Source: Brevinema_A sp051647535 (GTDB taxonomy: Bacteria; Spirochaetota; Brevinematia; Brevinematales; Brevinemataceae). Taken from it: DNA of 64,000 nt. Positions 32,431 through 40,075 of this stretch are shown one piece after another. Numbering within the stretch: the first letter of the stretch is position 1; each line of letters begins with the position of its first letter. The notes under the pieces are model-generated. The model did not search any database and was not told the DNA's origin. It saw only the letters and a list, made by a program, of their open reading frames with translations. The translations under genes and the position numbers were made by a program. The stretch spans positions 402,244 through 466,243 of the forward strand of contig JBOFEA010000004.1 in the NCBI GenBank assembly GCA_051647535.1, in the 5' to 3' direction.

Positions 32431-32459
32431 TTGACAATATTCTTAAAACATAGCAAAAT
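32431..32459 (+). promoter_or_regulatory. Promoter of flaA
   Basis: TTGACA (32431-32436) is followed after 17 bp by CAAAAT (32454-32459), a good -35 with a weak -10. The 209-nt gap upstream of flaA is otherwise AT-rich. No flagellar sigma28-type box was recognised, so transcription by the housekeeping sigma factor is likely. Confidence 0.6.
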
Positions 32460-32532
32460 AAATTTGATGTTTGTAAAAATATAAACTAATATTAAAATAT
32501 CAAATAAGTAAAATTTCCTAAGGAGAGGATTT

Positions 32533-33543
32533 ATGAGACAAGGAAGAAATTTTTTATCCTTATTGTTGATGCTTGGCGTCGTAATGCATTTACATTCAGT
32601 TGAAAATACGCTGATAGATTTTTCAACTTATAATGAAAATATCCAACAGGTCGTTCAACAGGATCAAGAGCTTTTCAAACAAGCGATGGCAAGTAATCCA
32701 CGTTTAAATATTGTTGAGTCCGGATGGCCTCAGGAAGAGTTCCAAGAAGATGATTGGGTTTTGGAAAATTGGAGAGTGTATTTAAATTCTTCATCAGATA
32801 CTGTGAAAAATAGAGAGAACTCTTTAGTAAAAACAGCTCCAAGTACAAAATATGGTAATGTTTTGGGAGTTCGTCTTCAATTCCACCCATGGCAAAATGC
32901 ATTTTGGGCTGAAATTCGTTTACCATTCTATCTTTCTCCTATCTATCTTGATGGAAGATTTATTTCTCAAGATGAAAATGATCAAAATAACGGTATAGGT
33001 ATTGGTTTGATTGCAAACATCGGTCAAATTAGAAATGTTCGTACTTGGTTTTATGGGCTTAATTATAACTATACTTATGGAGTTCGTGTATTAAATGAAT
33101 TTGATCAACTACTCGAATTTGGAATGGGATCTGTCCTTTTTGAAGGATGGAGAAGACTTGCTTGGGAAAATCAAGAATTTATATCTAATATAAATCATAT
33201 TCCTATGGACAAGAATCCTTTATATCCTTTCTCTTATCCTTATATTAAATTTGAATCATTGAATTTCTATAAGCCTTATGGAAGTAGTGATCCTAACTTT
33301 ATTGGTTATGTTAAAGATGTGACTGTAGATTATGATTTTGCAATTATTAGAGATGATTACGACATTAATGACGAAGCTCTTTGGGGTATTTTAGGAGCGC
33401 AAGCTTTAAAACATAAAATGGCTTTAAGCAAAAAAGTTAGTGAAGAATTGTTCTATAAGAGAAAATTGAGCAAAATGAAACAAGAAAATGAAAATGCAAC
33501 TACTCAACAGCAACAACAACAGCAACAACAGCAACAACAATAA
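32533..33543 (+). CDS. flaA: Periplasmic flagellar filament outer layer protein FlaA
   Basis: FlaA coats the periplasmic flagellar filament core of spirochaetes and is exported by Sec, consistent with the signal peptide NFLSLLLMLGVVMHLHSVEN. The mature part has the family layout: TLIDFSTY at the start, then VLENWRVYLNSS, GVRLQFHPWQNAFWAEIRLP, GIGLIANIGQIRNVRTWFYG, LEFGMGSVLFEGWRRLAWE and PYIKFESLNFYKPYG. The last 12 residues are glutamines, following ENATT; this tail is unusual for FlaA. CTAAGGAGAGG precedes the ATG. The 336-residue length is near the family's usual size. Confidence 0.85.
   Translation: MRQGRNFLSLLLMLGVVMHLHSVENTLIDFSTYNENIQQVVQQDQELFKQAMASNPRLNIVESGWPQEEFQEDDWVLENWRVYLNSSSDTVKNRENSLVKTAPSTKYGNVLGVRLQFHPWQNAFWAEIRLPFYLSPIYLDGRFISQDENDQNNGIGIGLIANIGQIRNVRTWFYGLNYNYTYGVRVLNEFDQLLEFGMGSVLFEGWRRLAWENQEFISNINHIPMDKNPLYPFSYPYIKFESLNFYKPYGSSDPNFIGYVKDVTVDYDFAIIRDDYDINDEALWGILGAQALKHKMALSKKVSEELFYKRKLSKMKQENENATTQQQQQQQQQQQQ
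33505..33540 (+). repeat. CAA/CAG repeat encoding 12 glutamines at the end of flaA
   Basis: Twelve consecutive Gln codons, mixing CAA and CAG, occupy the last codons before the flaA stop. As a trinucleotide tract it could expand or contract by slippage without shifting frame. Confidence 0.95.
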
Positions 33544-33551
33544 TTTAAGAA

Positions 33552-33597
33552 ATAAACAAAAAAACATCATAGTTATCTATGATGTTTTTTTGTTTAT
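33552..33597. terminator. Bidirectional terminator between flaA and the M1-like gene
   Basis: A perfect 21-bp inverted repeat (33552-33572, 33577-33597; core ACATCATAG / CTATGATGT, loop TTAT) has A-run and T-run flanks built into it on both strands. It ends flaA on + and the peptidase operon on -. Confidence 0.93.
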
Positions 33598-33621
33598 TAT
33601 GTGTTTTTTGATTTATTAAAA

Positions 33622-35529
33622 TTAATTTTTAAGACTCTGAAGATAATATTTGTTATCCTCATGTTTTATGAATAAGAGAACAGGTTCTTTTGTATTATTT
33701 TGATGAACTAAAAATGCACTGATCATAATATAATAATTTTGAGATATTGCTTGATTTAATAATAAAATAGATTGTTCGTTATTCCATTTAATTACTTTTT
33801 CTTTTAATAAATGATCATTAATAATAATGTTGTTGTTTTGGCTGATATTATTTAAGTTTCTGATAATTTCTATATAAGTGCTGTCAAATGATTGATTATC
33901 GTTTAAGTCGGTTTCAAGAATGTCTAAAGGTGATGAAATTTTAATTTTTTCAGGACCGTTTTCTTCCATGATGTTTGTTTCCCAAATAGAATTCTTAGGG
34001 ATTTCAAGAGCTATAGAGTTGGTTTTATTTTGATCAGAGATTCGGGACAAGGTTCCATACCAAGTAATAGGAAATTCGTTTTTAATATTAATAAATGTTG
34101 TCTTAATAGGAATTGTTTGAATTTTTTTTCTTCTGGCAGAAAGAAAATTAGTAATGGAAACAGAAAAATTTGTTCGGGAAATTTCCAAATCTGTATTTAG
34201 AGATAAATTAGTATTTAAGTATTGGTACAGAGAATTGATAATACTTACTGTTTCTTTTTGTTTTTCAGGAATGGCTTGAGCAATAGTTTCAAAGATATCT
34301 GATTTGGTAAAGCCAATGTCTTTATATTTTTCAACAATAGTATCTGTAAGGTTAAATCGGTCAAATTTGGGAGAAGATAATAATAAATACAACATTGTTG
34401 TATCAATAATAGAAGTACTGAGAGTAGAATTCAGTTTTTTGTTTACAATATGTGATTGAATCAAAAATTGAGTTCTTAAACGAATTCTTTGATCCCATAA
34501 ATGATCTGATGATGCAATTATTGACCAAGTAAGATATTGTACAAGGCTTTCTAGGAATAAGGAATTTTCTTCTTGATCAATTTGAACAGCTCCCGGGAAA
34601 TACGCGTGAAGTAGTTCATGAATAAAAGTTTCCACAAAACGATCTTTAGCATATCCTGAGAGAAAAAAGGGTTCAAATGGTGTATGGAATGCTGCATCTA
34701 CTAATTCGTTGTCAAGAAGAATGAGATTTCCTAAGAATTCACCATCTGCATAATTTTTATCTTGATTAGGAATTTGAATATCTGTTGGGAAAATAAATAT
34801 TTCACTGAGAAGGAAAAATTTTTGTCCGGTTTTTATTTTTTCCCAATAAGGATAAAGATGTTGACGGATAAATTGAACTTTTTTAGGATCGTTAGAATAC
34901 ACATGGAAAGAATCAAAAGATGTTCTTTTTGTTTCTGAAATAATTAAGGAACTGCTTGGAGAAATGGTTTGAAGCTCGTTACTCCAAGTAGCAATTCGAG
35001 TATCTAAAATCACAGCTTCAGATATTAACTTTCCACCCATAGCACTATAAAGTGTATTAGGAGTACTGATAGATATTTCAAATGTTGGTTGCTTAGAAGA
35101 GTTCTGGGGCATAGGAAACCAAAGTCTTCTACTATCCAAGAAAACGAAGTTTGAACTGACAGTTAATCGGGGATCTCTTGTATTTGATTCGATAGCAAAT
35201 TTGATAAACATATGTGTTCGTGAATATTTTTCTACTGTATCAGGGAATTTAATTAACAATATTCGATAGCCGTTGCGTTCGATGGTTTTGATTGATGCTG
35301 CTTTATTGTTTTGAGAAACAGCTAATATATTAACGGTAGAATTGACTATTAAATGCCAATCGGTTTGTGGTTGATCGGAATCGTTTTTGAGAGAATATAG
35401 AAAATCTCCTGTTAAGGAATCTGTATTAAGCTTAACAGCCCCTTTTATGGATACCGTAGACAAATGCTTACCGTAACACAATGTTATAGAGGAGAAAATA
35501 TATAATATACTAAGAATATATTTCATCAT
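33622..35529 (-). CDS. Secreted M1-like (gluzincin) metallopeptidase
   Basis: The protein has a signal peptide (MMKYILSILYIFSSITLCYG) and an N-terminal beta-rich region like that of M1 aminopeptidases. The active site FIHELLHAYFPG supplies His304, Glu305 and His308, and Glu327 in ENSLFLESLVQYLTW gives the HExxH-X18-E gluzincin spacing. I do not see the GxMEN exopeptidase motif upstream, so aminopeptidase activity is uncertain. The 635 residues end in a long variable C-terminal part. The start follows the ParB stop within 3 nt without a clear ribosome-binding site, suggesting coupled translation. Substrate unknown. Confidence 0.7.
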   Translation of the reverse strand: MMKYILSILYIFSSITLCYGKHLSTVSIKGAVKLNTDSLTGDFLYSLKNDSDQPQTDWHLIVNSTVNILAVSQNNKAASIKTIERNGYRILLIKFPDTVEKYSRTHMFIKFAIESNTRDPRLTVSSNFVFLDSRRLWFPMPQNSSKQPTFEISISTPNTLYSAMGGKLISEAVILDTRIATWSNELQTISPSSSLIISETKRTSFDSFHVYSNDPKKVQFIRQHLYPYWEKIKTGQKFFLLSEIFIFPTDIQIPNQDKNYADGEFLGNLILLDNELVDAAFHTPFEPFFLSGYAKDRFVETFIHELLHAYFPGAVQIDQEENSLFLESLVQYLTWSIIASSDHLWDQRIRLRTQFLIQSHIVNKKLNSTLSTSIIDTTMLYLLLSSPKFDRFNLTDTIVEKYKDIGFTKSDIFETIAQAIPEKQKETVSIINSLYQYLNTNLSLNTDLEISRTNFSVSITNFLSARRKKIQTIPIKTTFINIKNEFPITWYGTLSRISDQNKTNSIALEIPKNSIWETNIMEENGPEKIKISSPLDILETDLNDNQSFDSTYIEIIRNLNNISQNNNIIINDHLLKEKVIKWNNEQSILLLNQAISQNYYIMISAFLVHQNNTKEPVLLFIKHEDNKYYLQSLKN

Positions 35530-35532
35530 ATT

Positions 35533-35919
35533 TTATTTTATCCGTTTTCTTATAAAGTTAGTAATACTTTGGAAAAAAAGAGCAATTTTTTGAAAGATAT
35601 TACTGCTTATGTGTTCTTTTCTTTTTAATCCTGCTTGATATTCTTGAATAGAAAAATCTTTTCTAACACTGTTTTCTTCTAATTCCAATTCCAATATTTC
35701 TACGGGAGGAAGATCTCTTACAATAACATCAATTGTTTCCCAACCTAATTCCCGAGCAGCAGTCAAACGGCGTTCACCACAGATTAAGATATTTTTTGAA
35801 TTAACAATGATAGGATAAATTTGTCCGAATTTGTTTAAGCTTTCTTTTAATGATTCGAGACTTCCTTTGTCTTTTCTGATTCGTTTTTTTACTATTATTT
35901 GATTAATCAGCATTTTCAT
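35533..35919 (-). CDS. Stand-alone ParB N-terminal domain protein
   Basis: A 128-residue protein made of the ParB/Srx-type N-terminal domain: KRIRKDKGSLESLKESLNKF, GQIYPIIVNSKNILICGERR and RLTAARELGWETIDVIVRDL include the GERR box that binds CTP in ParB. There is no helix-turn-helix and no dimerisation domain; instead the C terminus is a basic, amphipathic stretch (IFQKIALFFQSITNFIRKRI) that might touch the membrane. AAGGAG lies 11 nt before the ATG, overlapping the stop of the ABC transporter upstream. It is unlikely to be a chromosome-partition ParB; role unknown. Confidence 0.72.
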   Translation of the reverse strand: MKMLINQIIVKKRIRKDKGSLESLKESLNKFGQIYPIIVNSKNILICGERRLTAARELGWETIDVIVRDLPPVEILELELEENSVRKDFSIQEYQAGLKRKEHISSNIFQKIALFFQSITNFIRKRIK

Positions 35920-35934
35920 ATTGTTATTTACTCC

Positions 35935-37668
35935 TTATGAGTTAATAATTGTTTCGGCAGATAAAAGTTGTTTATAAGAGCTTTCGAAAGATGATAATTC
36001 ATGATGAGTTCCGGTTTCGATAATATGTCCGTTTTTCATCACAATAATTTTATCTGCTTTTTTAACAGTATTTAATTTATGAGCAATAATAATGGTAGTT
36101 TGCTTACCGTAGATGTTTTCCAATGCTTGAGTGACTAGTTTTTCAGAATCATTATCTAAAGCACTTGTTGGTTCGTCTAAGAGTAGAATAGAGGGTTTTT
36201 TTAGGATGGCTCGTGCTAAAATAATTCTTTGTCTTTCTCCTCCTGACAAGTTGTTGCCATTGTTTCCTACATACCGTTGATATCCTTCGGGGTGTGCGGT
36301 AATAAATTGATGAGCATTTGCTGTTTCTGCTGCACTGGTAATTTCGTTAAGAGAAGCTTCCGGTTTAGAAAGAGAAATATTATTAAAAATAGTATCGCTG
36401 AATAAACTGGTATCTTGTGTCACAATAGAAATAGCGTTTCGAATAGATGCGGCATTGTAAAGAGAAATATCTTTATTATCAATAAGGATTTGACCTTGTT
36501 CGGGTGAATAGAACTTTGGTATTAAAGAAATTAATGTACTTTTTCCCGATCCGCTTAATCCGATAACGGCAATTGTTTCTCCGGATGAAATTGATAAGTT
36601 GATATTGTGGAGAGTTTGTTTGTGGGAGTTATATGCAAAAGAAACGTTTTTGAATTCGATTTGTCCGTTAATATCTCCAATGCTTTGAGATTCAAAACAT
36701 AGTTCATCAGGTGTGTCGATAATATTGAAAATTCTTTGAGCAGCAGGTCCTAGTTTTTTGACAACGAGGATTAATTGATTAAAAGAGGAAATCGGTTCTG
36801 ATAATACAATAGCCATTGCTACAAATTTGGTCACATCTCCGGCAGTTGCGATTCCAACTTTAATACCTACTGCTCCTAGAGAAAGTAGCAAAATGACTGC
36901 TGTTATTCCTAAAAAATCGGACATAGGAAGTGCTAAAAGACGAATTTTAATTTCTTTGTCGGCCAATTCTAATTGTGTTTTATTTTTAGAGTTGAATCGT
37001 TGGATTTCCGTGTTTTCAGAGTTGAATCCTTTGATTACTTGAATATGCCTAATACTTTCTGCGAAAATCTTGGTAATATCAGCAGCGTTTTCTTGAAGAT
37101 TCTTACCTAATTTTTGTACTTGGATGCCTATAATGCCTAGTAAAAAAGCAATCGCAGGGCCTAAAAGCAAAAAGTAAAGTGATAATTTCCAATTGAGTAC
37201 AAACATAGTACTGACAATTACCACAACTGTCAGTGGTTGTGCAATCAGCTGTACCATAATATTCATAAGGAATGTTTCTACTAATGTTATGTCATTGGAA
37301 GCAACAGAAAGCATATGTGAAGAATCATGGGTATGGTAGTATGGTATAGGAAGTTTGACAAATTTACCGTATAAATTTTTTCTTAATCTGTAGGCAATTC
37401 GTACAGCTAACTTTCCTGAAAAAAGATACATTAAATACTGAGCACCTGACCATAAAAATCCAAAACCAAATAAAATAACTATATTATGTAAACTTACGGA
37501 AGAATAATTTTGAGAAATAAATATATTGTTAATGAATTCTCCAATAAATAATGAAACCCCTGTTCTACCCGCAACAAACAAGCATGCTGCAAATAATGAA
37601 ATACAAACATATAATTTATAATGTGTTAACAAATGGAATAATCGAACAGTAGGGTTTTGAGAATTCAT
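35935..37668 (-). CDS. ABC transporter, MsbA-type permease/ATPase fusion
   Basis: A 577-residue half-transporter with an N-terminal domain of about six membrane helices and a C-terminal ATPase. Walker A GLSGSGKST starts at residue 370, the LSGGERQR signature at 474, Walker B ILLLDEPTSALD and the IIAHKLNTVKKADK H-loop follow. The arrangement is that of MsbA/ABCB-like exporters, which flip lipids or export hydrophobic or peptide substrates. It is the first gene of a three-gene - strand unit with the ParB-like and M1-like genes. Substrate cannot be told from sequence. Confidence 0.88.
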   Translation of the reverse strand: MNSQNPTVRLFHLLTHYKLYVCISLFAACLFVAGRTGVSLFIGEFINNIFISQNYSSVSLHNIVILFGFGFLWSGAQYLMYLFSGKLAVRIAYRLRKNLYGKFVKLPIPYYHTHDSSHMLSVASNDITLVETFLMNIMVQLIAQPLTVVVIVSTMFVLNWKLSLYFLLLGPAIAFLLGIIGIQVQKLGKNLQENAADITKIFAESIRHIQVIKGFNSENTEIQRFNSKNKTQLELADKEIKIRLLALPMSDFLGITAVILLLSLGAVGIKVGIATAGDVTKFVAMAIVLSEPISSFNQLILVVKKLGPAAQRIFNIIDTPDELCFESQSIGDINGQIEFKNVSFAYNSHKQTLHNINLSISSGETIAVIGLSGSGKSTLISLIPKFYSPEQGQILIDNKDISLYNAASIRNAISIVTQDTSLFSDTIFNNISLSKPEASLNEITSAAETANAHQFITAHPEGYQRYVGNNGNNLSGGERQRIILARAILKKPSILLLDEPTSALDNDSEKLVTQALENIYGKQTTIIIAHKLNTVKKADKIIVMKNGHIIETGTHHELSSFESSYKQLLSAETIINS

Positions 37669-37689
37669 AAAATAGCTCCCAGTAAGAAA

Positions 37690-37720
37690 TTTTGGATCTT
37701 ATTATTATATTTTGGATCTT
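37690..37720. repeat. Direct repeat in the ABC-transporter promoter region
   Basis: TTTTGGATCTT occurs at 37690-37700 and again at 37710-37720, exactly 20 bp apart, i.e. about two helical turns. On the - strand the second copy lies in the spacer before TATAAT (37703-37708), a likely -10 for the exporter operon. A direct-repeat operator for a dimeric regulator is a reasonable inference. Confidence 0.5.
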
Positions 37721-37892
37721 CCTATATATTAAAGAATACGATTTAATATGCTTTTTTGCAAGCTTTCAATAGTATAAATTGATATTATTTCTACTATTGA
37801 TTTATTCAACTAAATACAAAAATTTCCGATACAAATTCAGATATTATTTTATATTTCAAATGTTATATTTTATTGTCCGGTGGAAGAGGTTA

Positions 37893-39308
37893 ATGAAAAA
37901 GATTTTTTTATTGTATGTTTACTTATTTTCTTTTCAATCGATTTTTGCGAATTCGTCCATAGCACCTTATATTTTAGACGGTTCATTAGTGCTGTATTTT
38001 CCGAATATTCGTGAAGCTGAGAAATCTTGGAAAACATTGTATCAAAAAACAACAGGCGTAGAAGCGGTAAGGATTATTTCCAATTTTGAATCTCAAATAC
38101 GTTATAAAATGTCTGTTAATATTTTAAATCCTCAAGAAGCAGAATCAATCGGTATTGATTCTATGGGGCCGGTTTCTTATGTGCATCTAAGAAAAAATGT
38201 CGGATATGCGGTATTCAAGATAAAAAATGAAAAATTGGTTAGGTTTACGTTAGATAATCTTCCTATTCCTGTTCCGTATCGAATAGAAGGTCAATTTATT
38301 ATTTTTTCTTCATCAATTGAAATTTTACAGTATAAAAATTTTAAAGGTGTAAAGGTTATTCCGGAATTTAATCAATTTGTTTCAGCAGCAAATATTTCTT
38401 GGAATGAAAAATTTGTTTGGGTTCATTCATCATTTTTTACAGGAAAACAATTTTCAAATTCTTTAGGTGAGTATATTGGCGGAGTTTTTGAAATTAATTC
38501 TAACAATATGGGTGTTAATTTATATACTTTTTATTTTGATAAACGTATACGAAACTTGTTAAGAGAATCAATGAAGATCAAACCGGCTCAACGAATGACA
38601 CTTTTTGATTATATGCCGTCAAATCAGGGGACATCAGGGCAGATTTATGCTGATATGGCTAAATTTTGTAATTTGGTTCGCGAATTGGATATTGCTGATA
38701 CTTTAAATCTTACCGGTATGTTTGCAGCGTTTAAAAGTAAAGGTATAGATTTAAAAACACATATTATTCCCGATCTTCAAGGGCGGTTGTCATATGTTGT
38801 ACGCAAATTGGATTTTTTTCAACGACAATTTGATTTTATTATTACATCGTCTATATCAGATAAACAAAAATTAAAAAAATATCTGAAAGAAGCATATTTG
38901 GCTTCTCGTTTCAGAGGAGCTCCTTTTCTTTATAAAAATTTATTCACACAAGAATTTTTTGGAATTCCGTTTTCAAATATTACAATATGGATCGGTATTG
39001 CTGAAGACCATTTAGTAATAGCTTCTGAAGAAAAATCTTTAGAAAGCTTTGTTCAGAACATCTATCAAGAAAAATCAGGATTTCTTAATACTCTTCCATC
39101 TTCTTTTAGAGTATTTTCCCAACGTAAAATCGTTGGCGGTCAAATGTATATTATTATGCCAGAATTTCTTCAAAATATTCGTTTCAACTATGTTTCATTT
39201 CCTTTTACGTTTCTTTCTTCTGTAAAAACTGCAGAATGGAATTTTTCTGTTGTCGAGGATCAAGCAAATACTATTCGTAAAGATACAGTTCTTTTTAATT
39301 TCTATTAA
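37893..39308 (+). CDS. Exported protein of unknown function
   Basis: I do not recognise this gene. The start is ATG 37893, following AAGAGGTT, and encodes MKKIFLLYVYLFSFQSIFAN, a clean signal peptide; an upstream in-frame extension has no ribosome-binding site. The 471-residue product is a mix of strands and short helices (for example DGSLVLYFPNIREAEKSWKT, YRIEGQFIIFSSSIEILQYK), vaguely like the repeated alpha/beta units of DUF3352-type proteins, with no catalytic motif. The gene is monocistronic: its own terminator overlaps its last codons. Confidence 0.75.
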   Translation: MKKIFLLYVYLFSFQSIFANSSIAPYILDGSLVLYFPNIREAEKSWKTLYQKTTGVEAVRIISNFESQIRYKMSVNILNPQEAESIGIDSMGPVSYVHLRKNVGYAVFKIKNEKLVRFTLDNLPIPVPYRIEGQFIIFSSSIEILQYKNFKGVKVIPEFNQFVSAANISWNEKFVWVHSSFFTGKQFSNSLGEYIGGVFEINSNNMGVNLYTFYFDKRIRNLLRESMKIKPAQRMTLFDYMPSNQGTSGQIYADMAKFCNLVRELDIADTLNLTGMFAAFKSKGIDLKTHIIPDLQGRLSYVVRKLDFFQRQFDFIITSSISDKQKLKKYLKEAYLASRFRGAPFLYKNLFTQEFFGIPFSNITIWIGIAEDHLVIASEEKSLESFVQNIYQEKSGFLNTLPSSFRVFSQRKIVGGQMYIIMPEFLQNIRFNYVSFPFTFLSSVKTAEWNFSVVEDQANTIRKDTVLFNFY

Positions 39309-39332
39309 AAAGAACTGTATTTTCTTTTTTTT
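39283..39332 (+). terminator. Terminator embedded in the end of the upstream gene
   Basis: ATACAGTTCTTTTTAAT (39283-39299) pairs perfectly with 39304-39320 (ATTAAAAAGAACTGTAT), 17 bp with a four-base loop, followed by TTTCTTTTTTTT. The left arm is coding sequence for the last residues of the exported protein, and the stop codon lies in the right arm. Confidence 0.9.
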
Positions 39333-39352
39333 AACATGTTAATTTCTAAAAC

Positions 39353-39378
39353 TTTAATTTTTTTCTAAAAAAATTAAA
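39353..39378. repeat. 12-bp AT-rich inverted repeat upstream of cheW
   Basis: TTTAATTTTTTT (39353-39364) and AAAAAAATTAAA (39367-39378) are exact reverse complements two bases apart. It lies between the previous terminator and the cheW promoter and could act as a secondary terminator or a bent-DNA upstream element. Confidence 0.4.
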
Positions 39379-39382
39379 AATA

Positions 39383-39411
39383 TTGCATTTTTTTTATTTT
39401 TTTATTATAAT
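39383..39411 (+). promoter_or_regulatory. Promoter of cheW with leader hairpin
   Basis: TTGCAT (39383-39388) and TATAAT (39406-39411) are 17 bp apart. Downstream in the leader AAACACTT (39430-39437) pairs with AAGTGTTT (39446-39453) around a poly-T loop, ending about 30 nt before cheW. Confidence 0.7.
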
Positions 39412-39482
39412 AGCAGTACGATTGTTTGAAAACACTTTTTTTTTTAAGTGTTTCGTATATTTGTCATTAATAGGCGGACAAG

Positions 39483-40016
39483 ATGGAAAAGCAGTTTGTG
39501 GCTTTTAAAGTCAATAATGAACACTATTGTATCGATATTATGCAGGTTCAGGAAGTTGTTCGTGAGACTGGATTTACTTATATGCCAACTTTTCCTTCTT
39601 TTGTAGAAGGTGTCATTAATTTGAGGGGATTGGTTACTCCTATTGTATCGATTTACAAAAAATTAAATGAGCATAACATACCTGGAATGTACAGTATCGA
39701 AGAAAATTTAGCACAAAAAGAAAATATTGATGAATCAGATGATGGAAAAATAAAACGTTCTTTAAACCATAAACTTATTATTGTAAAAGTGGGAAATATT
39801 ACTATAGGTCTTTTAGTTGATGCGTTAGATAAAATACTTACCACAAATTACTTGGAAATTCAACGTCCTGAAAGTGTTAGTCAAATTGTTGACCATAATA
39901 TGGTGTCAGGTGTTTTTTATGTTGACAGTCAACCCTATATTATTTTAGATGTTGACAAAATTCTTCAAAGTGAAGAAGAACAAGCACTTAATCAGCATTT
40001 ATCAAAAAAATTATAA
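39483..40016 (+). CDS. cheW: Chemotaxis adaptor CheW
   Basis: CheW couples methyl-accepting receptors to the CheA kinase. The two five-strand barrels are recognisable: QFVAFKVNNEHYCIDIMQVQ, FPSFVEGVINLRGLVTPIVS, LIIVKVGNITIGLLVDALDK and a C-terminal YIILDVDKIL. The 177-residue length is a little above average because of about 25 charged residues inserted between the two halves (around residues 63-88). No cheA is nearby, so this may be one of several CheW copies. GGCGGACAAG precedes the ATG. Confidence 0.88.
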   Translation: MEKQFVAFKVNNEHYCIDIMQVQEVVRETGFTYMPTFPSFVEGVINLRGLVTPIVSIYKKLNEHNIPGMYSIEENLAQKENIDESDDGKIKRSLNHKLIIVKVGNITIGLLVDALDKILTTNYLEIQRPESVSQIVDHNMVSGVFYVDSQPYIILDVDKILQSEEEQALNQHLSKKL

Positions 40017-40075
40017 ATAATTTAACTTAATGATATTAAAAGGAATAAAAAAATCACAAAAAGGGGAATGTAATA

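Noticed and set aside
37779..37892. Long N-terminal extension of the exported protein at 37.9 kb
   Set aside because: The extension would hide a perfect signal peptide and has no ribosome-binding site; ATG 37893 has one.
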